From CAYXTW01 sp964452645 (lineage in GTDB: Bacteria > Zixibacteria > MSB-5A5 > GN15 > PGXB01): a stretch of DNA of 64,000 bases. The stretch is taken from assembly GCA_964452645.1 (NCBI GenBank), contig CAYVMO010000002.1, forward strand, positions 62,001 through 126,000, written 5' to 3'. The notes beneath the pieces are model-generated. The model made no database searches. It was not told where the DNA came from and worked only from the letters and a program-made list of their open reading frames with translations. Shown here one piece after another: positions 34,744-43,735 of this stretch (position 1 is the first letter of the stretch; the number at the start of each line of letters is the position of its first letter). The position numbers and the translations under genes are program-made.

Positions 34744-35169
34744 ATGCCATATAAAATTACAGACGCGCATACGTGTGCCGATGTCGGGCTATCGGTTTCA
34801 GGTGAAACTCCGGTGCAGCTATTCGCCGACGCCGCAGCCGGTTTGATGGAAATCATGGTTGAACAGGAAGGATTGGAGGGTGAAAAGGGACTGACTTTAG
34901 AGCTTGAAGAAGACAGCCTTGAGGAATTATTTTACAGTTGGCTGTCCGAGTTAATTTATATAAAGGATGCCAGGGATTTTTTAATGAAGCGGTGTCGGCT
35001 GAAAATTAAAAAAAATGGCCGGTATAAACTCACAGCCGATTTAACCGGCGATAATGTCGACCCGAAGCGGCAGGTTCTCAAAGCGGATGTCAAGGGGGTC
35101 ACATATTATCATTTCAGGATTGAGAAAATCAAGGACAAGTGGCAAGGAGAGGTGGTGTTCGATTTATGA
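34744..35169 (+). CDS. Archease, RtcB-activating protein
   Basis: 141 residues. Archease activates RtcB by helping guanylate it and lets it turn over many times. Seen: ADVGLSV and QLFADAAAGLMEIM at the N-terminus, a region of strands with GDNVDPKRQVLKADVKGVTYYHF and a short C-terminal VVFDL, which match the family. The family usually reads HTADVG; here it is HTCADVG, an extra Cys. It is directly upstream of rtcB with a 4-bp ATGA overlap, which makes the call secure. Confidence 0.9.
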   Translation: MPYKITDAHTCADVGLSVSGETPVQLFADAAAGLMEIMVEQEGLEGEKGLTLELEEDSLEELFYSWLSELIYIKDARDFLMKRCRLKIKKNGRYKLTADLTGDNVDPKRQVLKADVKGVTYYHFRIEKIKDKWQGEVVFDL

Positions 35170-36629
35170 GTAGTATGAGTAGAGAGAGTTTTAAAAGATT
35201 GAGCAATAATATCTGGGAAGTCCCGATCGATTTTAAGCCGGGTATGAATGTTCCGGCCCGGATATTATCTTCACCTGAACTTTTTGACAGCATCGATGAT
35301 AGAGTCATTGACCAGATAACCAATGTTGCCTGTCTTCCCGGAATAAAAAAGGCGGCTTTTTGCATGCCTGACGGTCATGTCGGCTATGGTTTTCCGATCG
35401 GGGGCGTGGCGGCATTTTCTAAAGATGACGGTATTATTTCACCGGGGGGGATCGGTTTTGATATCAATTGCGGGATGCGTTTGCTTCGAACCAATTTGAC
35501 GTTTGACATGATTAAGCCAAAGGTAGAAAACCTATTAGCCTCACTTTTCTCAACTATTCCTTCAGGAATTGGCTCGAAGGGATTTGTAAAATTGAGCCGT
35601 GGGAGCTTTAACCGGCTGATGGAGAATGGAGCCAAATGGTGCTTGGAAAATGATTTCGCAACCGAAACCGATCTCGAGTTTATCGAAAATCAAGGATGTA
35701 TCGAAAATGCAGACAGCAGCGCCGTGTCGGAAAAAGCGATATCTCGAGGTATAAACCAGATGGGTACGCTCGGTTCGGGCAATCATTATCTGGAGGTGGA
35801 GGTGGCCCCGCGCAAAGACGTTTTTGATCAAACGCTGGCCGAGAAATTCGGGATTACCACCGACAACCAAATTCTGATAGCCATCCATTGCGGCTCGCGG
35901 GGATTCGGGCATCAGATCGCCACCGATTATTTGCAGGTATTCAATAAGTGCATGGGGAAATATGGCTTGGAGGTTCGCGACAAAGAATTGATGTCGGCGC
36001 CAATTGATTCCGACGAGGGACGGCGATATTTCAGAGCGATGGCCTGCGCCGCTAACTCCGCTTTTGCCAACCGGCAGCTTATTGTTTCTGGTATCAGGCA
36101 GGTCTTTCGTTCCATTTTCGGCAAGAGTGATAAGGAACTGGGTATCGAGACTATCTATGACGTGGCTCATAATATTGCCAAATTCGAAAATTACGAGATT
36201 GACGGTAGGGAAGAGACGCTTTTGGTCCATCGTAAGGGTGCGACGCGGTCTTTCGGACCCGGACGGGATGAAATACCTGCTAAATATCGAGATGTCGGCC
36301 AGCCGGTGATTGTCGGGGGTTCGATGGAGACCGGCTCGGCCCTATTATGCGGGACAAAATATGCCGACGACGAAACCTTTGGCTCGTCCCTTCACGGGGC
36401 CGGTCGAACAATGTCGCGGATAAAAGCCAAAAAATCCACCCGGGGTGAACAGGTTCGCCAACGCATGAAAGAGAGCGGCATTCTGGTTAAAACGGGGTAT
36501 ATGCCCGGTTTGGCCGAGGAGGCGGCTTTTGCCTATAAAAATATCGACGCTGTCATCGACGCCGTCCACGAAATCGGCATTTCGAAGAAAGTCGCCCGTT
36601 TCTATCCGGTCCTTAATATTAAGGGATAA
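35166..36629 (+). CDS. rtcB: RNA-splicing ligase RtcB
   Basis: 487 residues, like archaeal and metazoan RtcB. It joins 2',3'-cyclic phosphate or 3'-phosphate RNA ends to 5'-OH ends using GTP and Mn. Catalytic motifs: MPDGHVGYGFPIGGVAA, GGIGFDINCGMRL with metal Cys102 (the DINCG form, as in archaea, rather than the DIGCG of E. coli), GSGNHYLEVE, HCGSRGFGH and the guanylation site HGAGRTMSR. The ATG at 35166 overlaps the archease stop. Repair or tRNA splicing partners such as tRNA 3' cyclase (rtcA) are absent here. Confidence 0.95.
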   Translation: MSSMSRESFKRLSNNIWEVPIDFKPGMNVPARILSSPELFDSIDDRVIDQITNVACLPGIKKAAFCMPDGHVGYGFPIGGVAAFSKDDGIISPGGIGFDINCGMRLLRTNLTFDMIKPKVENLLASLFSTIPSGIGSKGFVKLSRGSFNRLMENGAKWCLENDFATETDLEFIENQGCIENADSSAVSEKAISRGINQMGTLGSGNHYLEVEVAPRKDVFDQTLAEKFGITTDNQILIAIHCGSRGFGHQIATDYLQVFNKCMGKYGLEVRDKELMSAPIDSDEGRRYFRAMACAANSAFANRQLIVSGIRQVFRSIFGKSDKELGIETIYDVAHNIAKFENYEIDGREETLLVHRKGATRSFGPGRDEIPAKYRDVGQPVIVGGSMETGSALLCGTKYADDETFGSSLHGAGRTMSRIKAKKSTRGEQVRQRMKESGILVKTGYMPGLAEEAAFAYKNIDAVIDAVHEIGISKKVARFYPVLNIKG

Positions 36630-36667
36630 TTTCGGATTGGCACTCACTTTTTATTGAATAAAGCGCA

Positions 36668-36748
36668 TAATAAAAGAGGGCGCCTTTCTGGTTGGGTAGA
36701 GGGGGCTAGGAAACTACCCAGGGACAGCAGAGAGTCACCCTCCGTAAT
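36668..36748 (-). ncRNA. Candidate small structured RNA between rtcB and lpxD
   Basis: Nested pairings stack into one long hairpin: GAGGG/CCCTC (36676-36680 with 36738-36742), CTTTCTG/CAGAGAG (36684-36690 with 36728-36734, one G-U), and TGGGTAG/CTACCCA (36693-36699 with 36714-36720). Read on the minus strand it is followed by TTTTATT, a possible U-tract terminator, and preceded by a TTGACA promoter. No known family was recognised (SRP, 6S, riboswitch motifs checked by eye). Alternatively a long attenuator-type hairpin that ends transcripts coming from lpxD. Confidence 0.45.
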
Positions 36749-36755
36749 TATCGAG

Positions 36756-36783
36756 AATTTATGCTATTTCAACTTGTTGTCAA
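36756..36783 (-). promoter_or_regulatory. Possible promoter of the candidate small RNA
   Basis: On the minus strand TTGACA (36783-36778), a 16-nt spacer and TAAATT (36761-36756, four of six consensus). The predicted start is about 36748, just before the outermost stem. Confidence 0.45.
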
Positions 36784-37001
36784 GTATTTTTTTTCTCTAA
36801 ACTCCCCTAAATTGGCTATTTTATTGCCTATTTCGCCCACATGCCCGTCGCGCATTATCGAATTGCGCTATTTACGAATATAATTCTATACATAGTACTA
36901 TTTCGGCAATCATACCGGATTTTTTAGTAAAATATTGGATATTCATATATTATATATTTATTCAAGAATTTTGACCGGAATCTTAAGTAGTCAATCAACT
37001 A

Positions 37002-38018
37002 TCAATTATTCTTATTCTTTTTCTCCAGGGCACGAACCCGTCGGAACAGGTCCGGGAGTTTCGCCAGACAGGCCTCTATTCGCATAGCCAGCGTCTTCTC
37101 CCGAGCCGGGTAGCCGAAATAGCTTTTTCCGGCCGGAATATTATGATTGATTCCTGATTTGGCGCCCACCTGAACGCCATCACCCAGCTCAATATGACCG
37201 ACCAGCCCCACCTGACCGGCCAGAATAACACCTTTTCCAAGTTTGGTCGACCCGGATATGCCGACCTGGGATACGATTATCGAATAATCTCCGACTTCGA
37301 CATTATGGGCGATCTGAACCAGATTGTCGATTTTGACGAAGTTGCCGATTCTGGTCGGTCCCAGAGCCCCGCGGTCAATAGTACTATTGGCCCCGATTTC
37401 GACATCATTGCCTATCTCGACCCAACCGATCTGTTTGACTTTCTTGATGCCCTTATCGTGGCGGGCGAATCCGAAACCATCGGAGCCGATGACGACGCCG
37501 CCGTGGAGAATTACATTATCGCCAATTCGGCTATCCTCCATAATTTTGACACCGGGATAAATCCGGCAGTTCCTGCCGATGAGAACATTGTCAGCAATAT
37601 GAACCTGCGGATGGATAACACCGCCTTCTCCGATTGAGCTCTTGTCGCCAATATATGTCATCGCTCCTATAGAACAATTATCCCCGATTTGGGCTGAATC
37701 GGCTATAATAGCCGAAGAATCGATTCCCTGGGGCAGATTGATGACTTCCGGATATAAAATATCAAGCACCTGGGCGAAGGCGTAGTATGGATCATTATGT
37801 TTTATCACCGCCGGATGGTTGCATTCGTAACCAGTCTGGAGTATCACCGCCGAGGCTTTGGTCGTTTCCAAAAACTTTTCATATTTGGGATTGGCCAGAA
37901 AAGTAATCTGCCCTTTCCCGGCGCTATCTATCGGGGCGGCCGACTCGATTTCGATATCGCCGCCTCCGATAAGTTGGCCGCCTATCTTCTCGGCTAACTG
38001 TTTAAGTTTTATTTTCAA
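37002..38018 (-). CDS. lpxD: UDP-3-O-acylglucosamine N-acyltransferase
   Basis: 338 residues. It adds the second acyl chain (acyl-ACP donor) to UDP-3-O-acyl-GlcN in lipid A synthesis, so the cell has an LPS-type outer membrane. The N-terminal domain (MKIKLKQLAEKIGGQLIGGGDIEIESAAPIDSA) is typical, followed by a left-handed beta-helix of hexapeptides, the AHNVEVGD loop with the catalytic His, and a short C-terminal helix ending in a Lys/Asn-rich tail. It follows ompH by 18 bp; the order bamA-ompH-lpxD is the conserved outer-membrane cluster. fabZ and lpxA do not follow it here. Confidence 0.94.
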   Translation of the reverse strand: MKIKLKQLAEKIGGQLIGGGDIEIESAAPIDSAGKGQITFLANPKYEKFLETTKASAVILQTGYECNHPAVIKHNDPYYAFAQVLDILYPEVINLPQGIDSSAIIADSAQIGDNCSIGAMTYIGDKSSIGEGGVIHPQVHIADNVLIGRNCRIYPGVKIMEDSRIGDNVILHGGVVIGSDGFGFARHDKGIKKVKQIGWVEIGNDVEIGANSTIDRGALGPTRIGNFVKIDNLVQIAHNVEVGDYSIIVSQVGISGSTKLGKGVILAGQVGLVGHIELGDGVQVGAKSGINHNIPAGKSYFGYPAREKTLAMRIEACLAKLPDLFRRVRALEKKNKNN

Positions 38019-38036
38019 AACCTGAAAGCTATGGTT

Positions 38037-38570
38037 TTATTCTTCTTCAAGAATCTGCAGGATTTTGTCGGTTATATCATAATCCTTTTTGGCATAGGCC
38101 AGGCCGGTCGAATTGAAAATAAAATCATAGTTCCCTTCAGTGGCAACTCTCTCGATAGCACTGTTGATTTTCTCCAGGAGAGGTTTAACAAGATTGGCGT
38201 TTTTCTTCTCGGCCGAGCCGTCAGGTCCGAAGATCTCCTTGGTGAAGGCATCCAGTGCCGAACGCTTGGCTTCAATGGCCGCTTCCCGTTCCTTTTTCTT
38301 CTCCTCGGAAAGAATCAACTTTTGCTTTTCATATTCTGCCGTCATATCATCAAGCTCTTTTTGCATATCCTTGGCCTCATCATCCCAGGCTTTATACTCA
38401 GTATTGAATTCCTCCTGAGCTTTCGCCCAGTCTTTGTATTCGGTGAAGATTCTGTCCGAATCGACATATCCGAATTTTCCGATTTGAGCCAAAGCGGTTG
38501 AGCCCAATCCGGCCGCGATAAACAAGACCATGATGCCGATAACCGGAATAAAAAGTTTGTTTTTTTTCAT
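38037..38570 (-). CDS. OmpH/Skp-like periplasmic chaperone
   Basis: About 177 residues from ATG 38570, which has GAGGA a few bases upstream; a GTG four codons earlier is less likely because it overlaps that site. An N-terminal signal peptide (PVIGIMVLFIAAGLGSTALAQ) is followed by GKFGYVDSDRIF, the OmpH family start, then a long coiled coil rich in Lys, Glu and Ala, and a C-terminal NYDFIFNSTGLAYA strand pair. Skp-type chaperones hold outer-membrane proteins on their way to BamA, which is encoded directly upstream. Confidence 0.9.
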   Translation of the reverse strand: MKKNKLFIPVIGIMVLFIAAGLGSTALAQIGKFGYVDSDRIFTEYKDWAKAQEEFNTEYKAWDDEAKDMQKELDDMTAEYEKQKLILSEEKKKEREAAIEAKRSALDAFTKEIFGPDGSAEKKNANLVKPLLEKINSAIERVATEGNYDFIFNSTGLAYAKKDYDITDKILQILEEE

Positions 38571-38607
38571 AATGGTCCTCACACCCTTATTAAATTATTA
38601 ATTGTTT

Positions 38608-41100
38608 CTATCTGAAGGTCGTACCGATTTGGAAATGCGGTTTCCAACCCTTTTTCTGATCGGATCGTTCATCCAGCGAATAACCGAAATCGAAACCAAT
38701 CGTCCCGATTCCCGGAACCACTAATCGAAATCCCAAACCGACTCCTCTATATAAATCATTTAATTTAATATCACTGCTGTTCAGCCAGGAGTTACCGGCG
38801 TCATAAAACAAGATGCCGTACAATTGATTTTCCGAAATCGGAATCTGCAACTCCAAATTGCCGACGAGCAAATATTTTCCACGAACAGTGGTCGTGTATG
38901 TAGATGTACGGGGGACAACCGAATCAGGCGGCTGAGCAAGATCCGAATCGCCATAGTAGTATGTCAAATCAGTCGTGGTAATGGTCGTATCCGGAGTCAG
39001 GGAACCGGATTCGTAGCCACGGACAATGCCGAAATAATCGGTTCCGCCCGGCGAGAAACGGTCGAACTCGAGGATATTTAAATCGTTCTGGGCGGTCACG
39101 GCCCCGAATGTCAATTTTCCGGCCAGGGCGATTTTGCCCAAAACCGGAACAAATTTCGAAGCTGTCAAAATGTGCTTGCGGTATTTCCAGTATCCGCCAA
39201 GCCAGCCCCCCACAATTTCGATGGAGTAAGATAAAACCGAGCCGCGAGTGGAAAATTCGGGCAGGTCGCGGCTGTCACGAGTGATGGTAAATTGCAGGCT
39301 GGAGGAATTAAACCAGCTCCCATCGAATCTCGTCAGCGAGCTTGACAATGGACCGCCATAAAAAATATTGGTATGTTGCACCGTATCACCGGCGACGTTG
39401 GGATATATGAATGTCTCTTCCGTCATATTTGAATGTGCATTCCGATAGGCATCGCTGAAATCATAAAAGCGGTCGTCCTCCAGCTGATATTGCCCCACAA
39501 CACTGAAATAATCATCAGGCCAGCGCAATCGCCGCCCAACTCTGAACGATCCTCCACGACGCCCCTCCGTGTAATCGGAGTACCATTGTCGGTTAGTATA
39601 GTACACATCCACTCCCAGAGATGTCGGCGTTGAAAACATCCAGGGCTCGGTAAAGGATATGGAATATGAATTCCGCTGGCTACCGATATCGACATTCAGC
39701 GAAAGGTTCTGCCCCATACCACGGAAATTGGGAATTCCAAGACCAAGCGTCCCCACGAATTTGTCGGTTCCGGAATACCCGGCTCCGGCCGAAATCTGCG
39801 CCGTCGGTTTTTCCTCGACATCAACGACGACGTCAACGTCACCGGAGGGGAGAGGAGTAATATCCGGAGTTACATTGGCAAAATAATTTAACTGCATGAT
39901 ATTCCGTATAGAGCGAAGCAGGAATGAACGATGAAAAACCTGGCCCGGCCGCATAACCATCTCACGCCTTATTACCTTCTCCCGGGTTTTGGTATTACCT
40001 ATTATCTTGACCAGATTTACTTCCGATGGGAGCCCTTCGATTATATCGTAATTTATATCGATAATACTGTCGCGTGTCTTCCGATCGTCGATAACCCGAA
40101 CATGGAGATAACCTTTTTCCTGGTACAGAAAATATATTTCATTTATCGACTTTTCGTATATCTCATTATCAAAAATTTTGCCTTCATCATATTTGAGCGT
40201 CTTATTCAGCATTTTTTCATCAAAAACTTCATTTCCCGACCAGGTGGTTTTACCGAAAATGTATCGCGGCCCCTCGTAGATGTTCAGATAAATCGTCATT
40301 TTATTGGAGGCGGTATCGATGGCGATTGAATCGGAAATGAGATACGCGTCGATAAAACCTTCTTTATGCATGTAATCGATTATCTTTTCTTTGTCTTCCG
40401 GATATTTTTCCTTATCGAAATTCGAGGATTTTAAAAAGCCTCGTTTTCGATTGCGCATTTTGCCTATAATCTTGTCGGCCTTAACCTGTTTGTTTCCGGC
40501 TAAAACGACCTTTTCCACTTTGACTTTGGAGCCCTCGGAGATTTTGTAGGTCAGGGTGGCTGTCGTAGAATCATTCAAGTAATCCAGGTCATAATCGACC
40601 TTGACCATGAAATAACCCTTTTCACCGTAAACGTCTATGATCTTGTTTTTCTTTTCATAGATCAGATTATTTGACAGGTAATTTCCCCCTGTAAGTTCCA
40701 AATCTTTGCGCAAATCATCCGAGTCTATTTCCTTATTGCCCTCGAATTCCACTTTCTCCAGTTTAGGCAATTCCTTGACTTTGATTACGAGGCTCAGACC
40801 GCCGGTGACTTCTTCGGCCAGAATCTGAACATCTCGAAAAAAGCCCAGGCCGTACAAACGGCGCACCGCATCCTGTGATGCCGAAGCGGTCAGTTCATCG
40901 CCCTTATTTATCCCGCTGACCGATAAAATCAAACTGGTTGCCGCTATCCGATTACCTTCGACTTTAATATCGACAACATTAAACGATTGGGCCGTGACCT
41001 GGGCCTGATGGAATATAAAAAAACAAATCAGAAGCAGAAAAGGCCGGAAGATAGTCTGTCCCCGCCAATTATGGTCGATATTTTTTATTGGATAAATCAA
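38608..41100 (-). CDS. bamA: Outer membrane protein assembly factor BamA
   Basis: 830 residues. N-terminal signal (PFLLLICFFIFHQAQVTAQ), then five POTRA-like repeats (VVDIKVEGNRIA..., KLEKVEFEGNKEIDS, VEKVVLAGNKQVKA, YIFGKTTWSGNEVFD, EVNLVKIIGNTKTREKVI) followed by a beta-barrel from about residue 430, with a lid-type GFRLVVPGIGTIGFDFGY near the end. The last residue is Arg after Phe (TTFR), so the final aromatic is one residue in. It inserts beta-barrel proteins into the outer membrane. It overlaps the rplU stop by 4 bp. Confidence 0.93.
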   Translation of the reverse strand: MIYPIKNIDHNWRGQTIFRPFLLLICFFIFHQAQVTAQSFNVVDIKVEGNRIAATSLILSVSGINKGDELTASASQDAVRRLYGLGFFRDVQILAEEVTGGLSLVIKVKELPKLEKVEFEGNKEIDSDDLRKDLELTGGNYLSNNLIYEKKNKIIDVYGEKGYFMVKVDYDLDYLNDSTTATLTYKISEGSKVKVEKVVLAGNKQVKADKIIGKMRNRKRGFLKSSNFDKEKYPEDKEKIIDYMHKEGFIDAYLISDSIAIDTASNKMTIYLNIYEGPRYIFGKTTWSGNEVFDEKMLNKTLKYDEGKIFDNEIYEKSINEIYFLYQEKGYLHVRVIDDRKTRDSIIDINYDIIEGLPSEVNLVKIIGNTKTREKVIRREMVMRPGQVFHRSFLLRSIRNIMQLNYFANVTPDITPLPSGDVDVVVDVEEKPTAQISAGAGYSGTDKFVGTLGLGIPNFRGMGQNLSLNVDIGSQRNSYSISFTEPWMFSTPTSLGVDVYYTNRQWYSDYTEGRRGGSFRVGRRLRWPDDYFSVVGQYQLEDDRFYDFSDAYRNAHSNMTEETFIYPNVAGDTVQHTNIFYGGPLSSSLTRFDGSWFNSSSLQFTITRDSRDLPEFSTRGSVLSYSIEIVGGWLGGYWKYRKHILTASKFVPVLGKIALAGKLTFGAVTAQNDLNILEFDRFSPGGTDYFGIVRGYESGSLTPDTTITTTDLTYYYGDSDLAQPPDSVVPRTSTYTTTVRGKYLLVGNLELQIPISENQLYGILFYDAGNSWLNSSDIKLNDLYRGVGLGFRLVVPGIGTIGFDFGYSLDERSDQKKGWKPHFQIGTTFR

Positions 41101-41417
41101 CTTTCAGGCGGTGTAATCTTCTTGATTTTGATTTCGGTGTATTTTTGACGATGCCCGCGTAACCTGCGATATTTGGTTCGCTTTTTAAACTTATAGACAT
41201 CGATTTTTTTGGCCAGCCCTTCGTTCAATATTTCGGCTTCAATTAAGGCCGATTCCAGATAGGGCGTCCCCACCATTGAATTCTCGCCGTCATCTATCAA
41301 TAAAATTTTATCGATCGAGACCGTATCTCCGGGAGAGGCGGTCAAATGCGGAATCTTTACGGCTGTACCTTCCTCCACTCTGAATTGCAATCCTCCTGAT
41401 TCGAATACCGCAAACAT
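41097..41417 (-). CDS. rplU: Ribosomal protein L21
   Basis: 106 residues, the usual length. It opens FAVFESGGLQFRVEEG and has the conserved C-terminal KKRTKYRRLRGHRQKYTEIKIKKI rRNA-binding segment. AGGAGG lies before the ATG. In most bacteria rpmA (L27) follows rplU; here the next gene is bamA, overlapping by 4 bp, and rpmA is not in the window. Confidence 0.94.
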   Translation of the reverse strand: MFAVFESGGLQFRVEEGTAVKIPHLTASPGDTVSIDKILLIDDGENSMVGTPYLESALIEAEILNEGLAKKIDVYKFKKRTKYRRLRGHRQKYTEIKIKKITPPES

Positions 41418-41469
41418 TTTTAATCCTCCTTTTAAAATCAGATACTATAAGCCGTTTTTCAAAGGCTTA

Positions 41470-41497
41470 AACATATGCTTTTGCCGCTTACTGTCAA
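41470..41497 (-). promoter_or_regulatory. Possible promoter of rplU-bamA-ompH-lpxD
   Basis: On the minus strand TTGACA (41497-41492), a 16-nt spacer and TATGTT (41475-41470, four of six). It lies in the divergent region between rplU and uvrB, about 50 bp before the rplU ATG. Confidence 0.5.
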
Positions 41498-41653
41498 GAT
41501 AAAATTCGTCGTGCGGCATCGGTATGGATATATCCCTCATGTCAAATATCCCGTTTGTATATTAAACATTTAAAAGGTCTGTCCGTTTCAAATCAAAATT
41601 TGAACAGATATCAGGAGAATCGCGTTTTATAATATGCTTGCAGGAAAACAGGT

Positions 41654-43735
41654 ATGGTATATATTGGTTCAATAATGCGGCACAAAAATGAAAAAGAGGT
41701 TTATAAACCTCGTATGAAAAGCCATTTTAGAGAAAATATAGATTTCAGGCTGGTTTCCGGCTACTTGCCCTGCGGCGATCAGCCGGCTGCCATCGATCAA
41801 CTGATGGCCGGACTTGGAAACAAAGAAAAATTCCAGACTTTATTGGGTGTTACCGGTTCCGGGAAGACCTTTACCGTAGCCAATGTCATTGCCCAATATC
41901 GCCGCCCGACACTGGTCATTTCGCATAATAAAACGCTGGCGGCGCAATTATTCGGCGAACTGAAGGCTTTTTTTCCGCATAATGCGGTCGAATTTTTTAT
42001 CAGCTATTATGATTATTATCAACCGGAAGCTTATCTGCCGACGACGGATACATATATCGAAAAAGATACTTCCATGAATGAAGATATCGACCGGCTGAGA
42101 TTAAGGGCGACCGCTTCATTGTTGGAGCGCGATGATGTTATAATCGTCGCCTCCGTATCCTGTATTTACGGCTTGGGGTCGCCGGCCGATTATAAAAAAC
42201 TTTTAATGTTTCTTGAGCGGGGGCAACAGGCAGACCGGGATAATATCATCAAATCCCTGATTAATATCCATTATAACCGAAATGATATCGATTTCTCGCG
42301 CGGAAATTTTCGGGTCATGGGTGATACCATTGAACTGATACCGGCCTATCAGGAAACAGCGCTTCGGATTGAAATGTTTGGCGATGAAATCGAACGGATA
42401 TCGGAAATTGACCCCTTGACCGGCCAAATAGTTTCGGAGCGAAACAAAATCGCTATATACCCGGCCAAACACTTTGTAACGACGCCTCCGCAAATGGAAA
42501 GGGCGATTGTGCAGATAGAGGAAGAATTAGAGGCGAGATTGCAGGAACTTCGCAATCATAACAAACTTCTGGAAGCCCAAAGGCTGGAGTCGCGGACAAA
42601 TTATGATCTGGAGATGATGAAGGAAATCGGCTATTGCAGCGGTATCGAGAATTATTCCCGGCATCTGACCGGGCGAAAGGCCGGTGAAAGGCCGGCGACG
42701 CTGATTGATTTTTTCCCCAGTGATTTTCTGATGATAATCGATGAATCGCATCAGACGGTCCCGCAAATACGCGGAATGTATGCCGGTGATCGCTCGCGCA
42801 AGGAGGTTTTGGTCGAGCACGGTTTCCGGCTGCCGTCAGCCCTGGATAATCGGCCACTTTTTTTTGATGAATTCGAATCGCTTATAAATAAAGTTATTTT
42901 CGTATCAGCGACACCGGCCGATTATGAATTCGAAAAAACCGGTGGAGTGATTGTCGAGCAGGTTATCCGCCCGACCGGATTATGCGATCCTAAGATTTCC
43001 GTTCGGGAATTAAGCACCCAAGTTGATAATCTGATTGATGAAATCCGCAAAAGGGTATCAGCCGGGGAAAGGATTCTGGTGACGACGCTGACAAAAAGAA
43101 TGGCCGAGGACCTCGCCGATTATCTCAGCAAACTGGATATACGGGTGCGGTATCTGCATAGTGAAATCGACGCCATAGACCGGACTGAATTGATACGGGA
43201 TTTAAGGCTGTCCGAGTTTGATGTCTTGGTCGGGATAAATCTTCTTCGCGAAGGGCTCGATCTTCCCGAGGTCTCCCTGGTGGCGATTCTGGACGCCGAC
43301 AAAGAGGGATTTCTAAGGTCGGAGCGTTCCCTTATTCAAACGGCCGGGCGCGCTGCTCGCAATAAGAACGGCGAGGTTATTTTTTACGCTGACAAGATAA
43401 CCGATTCAATGCGAAAAGCGATTGACGAAACCGACCGGCGCCGGAAAAAGCAAATGGAATATAATATAGAGCACAATATAAATCCAGAGACAATATATAA
43501 GACACGCGACGAGATCCTGAAAGCTACCCGTTTTGCCGATTCCAAAACTGAAGTAAAGACCGAGTTCGAAAAACCTGATTTCTTCAGCGAGATGACTTCC
43601 GAAGACAGAATCGCGTTTTTATTGAAAGCTATGAAAAAGGCGGCCGATAATCTTGAATTCGAAACCGCCTCAGCCTTACGGGATGAGATTCGCGTACTTA
43701 AAGCAGAACTTAAAAATAGACGCAGAAGAAGATGA
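41654..43735 (+). CDS. uvrB: Excinuclease ABC subunit B
   Basis: 693 residues. UvrB is the helicase-like damage-recognition subunit of nucleotide excision repair. Seen: LVSGYLPCGDQPAAI, Walker A LLGVTGSGKTFT, the DNA-gripping beta-hairpin YYDYYQPEAYLPTTDTYIEKD, FFPSDFLMIIDESH, the ATPDADKEGFLRSERSLIQTAGRAARN region, and a C-terminal UVR domain (LLKAMKKAADNLEFETASALRDEI) that binds UvrC. The ATG at 41654 has AGGAAAA upstream; ATG 41675 or ATG 41714 are alternatives, as most UvrB proteins start nearer the LVSGY segment. It overlaps the next gene by 4 bp. Confidence 0.96.
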   Translation: MVYIGSIMRHKNEKEVYKPRMKSHFRENIDFRLVSGYLPCGDQPAAIDQLMAGLGNKEKFQTLLGVTGSGKTFTVANVIAQYRRPTLVISHNKTLAAQLFGELKAFFPHNAVEFFISYYDYYQPEAYLPTTDTYIEKDTSMNEDIDRLRLRATASLLERDDVIIVASVSCIYGLGSPADYKKLLMFLERGQQADRDNIIKSLINIHYNRNDIDFSRGNFRVMGDTIELIPAYQETALRIEMFGDEIERISEIDPLTGQIVSERNKIAIYPAKHFVTTPPQMERAIVQIEEELEARLQELRNHNKLLEAQRLESRTNYDLEMMKEIGYCSGIENYSRHLTGRKAGERPATLIDFFPSDFLMIIDESHQTVPQIRGMYAGDRSRKEVLVEHGFRLPSALDNRPLFFDEFESLINKVIFVSATPADYEFEKTGGVIVEQVIRPTGLCDPKISVRELSTQVDNLIDEIRKRVSAGERILVTTLTKRMAEDLADYLSKLDIRVRYLHSEIDAIDRTELIRDLRLSEFDVLVGINLLREGLDLPEVSLVAILDADKEGFLRSERSLIQTAGRAARNKNGEVIFYADKITDSMRKAIDETDRRRKKQMEYNIEHNINPETIYKTRDEILKATRFADSKTEVKTEFEKPDFFSEMTSEDRIAFLLKAMKKAADNLEFETASALRDEIRVLKAELKNRRRRR

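Larger units (their letters stand above)
36630..37001. other. Convergent intergenic region, 372 bp
   Basis: Lies between the rtcB end and the lpxD end, which point toward each other. Its left part holds the candidate minus-strand small RNA listed separately; the right part (36785-37001) is AT-rich with no gene, repeat or hairpin I can support. Confidence 0.6.

Noticed and set aside
36668..36748. SRP RNA or 6S RNA in the rtcB-lpxD gap
   Set aside because: The GGAA tetraloop with AGCAG internal loop of SRP is not in the right place and the length is far too short for 6S.
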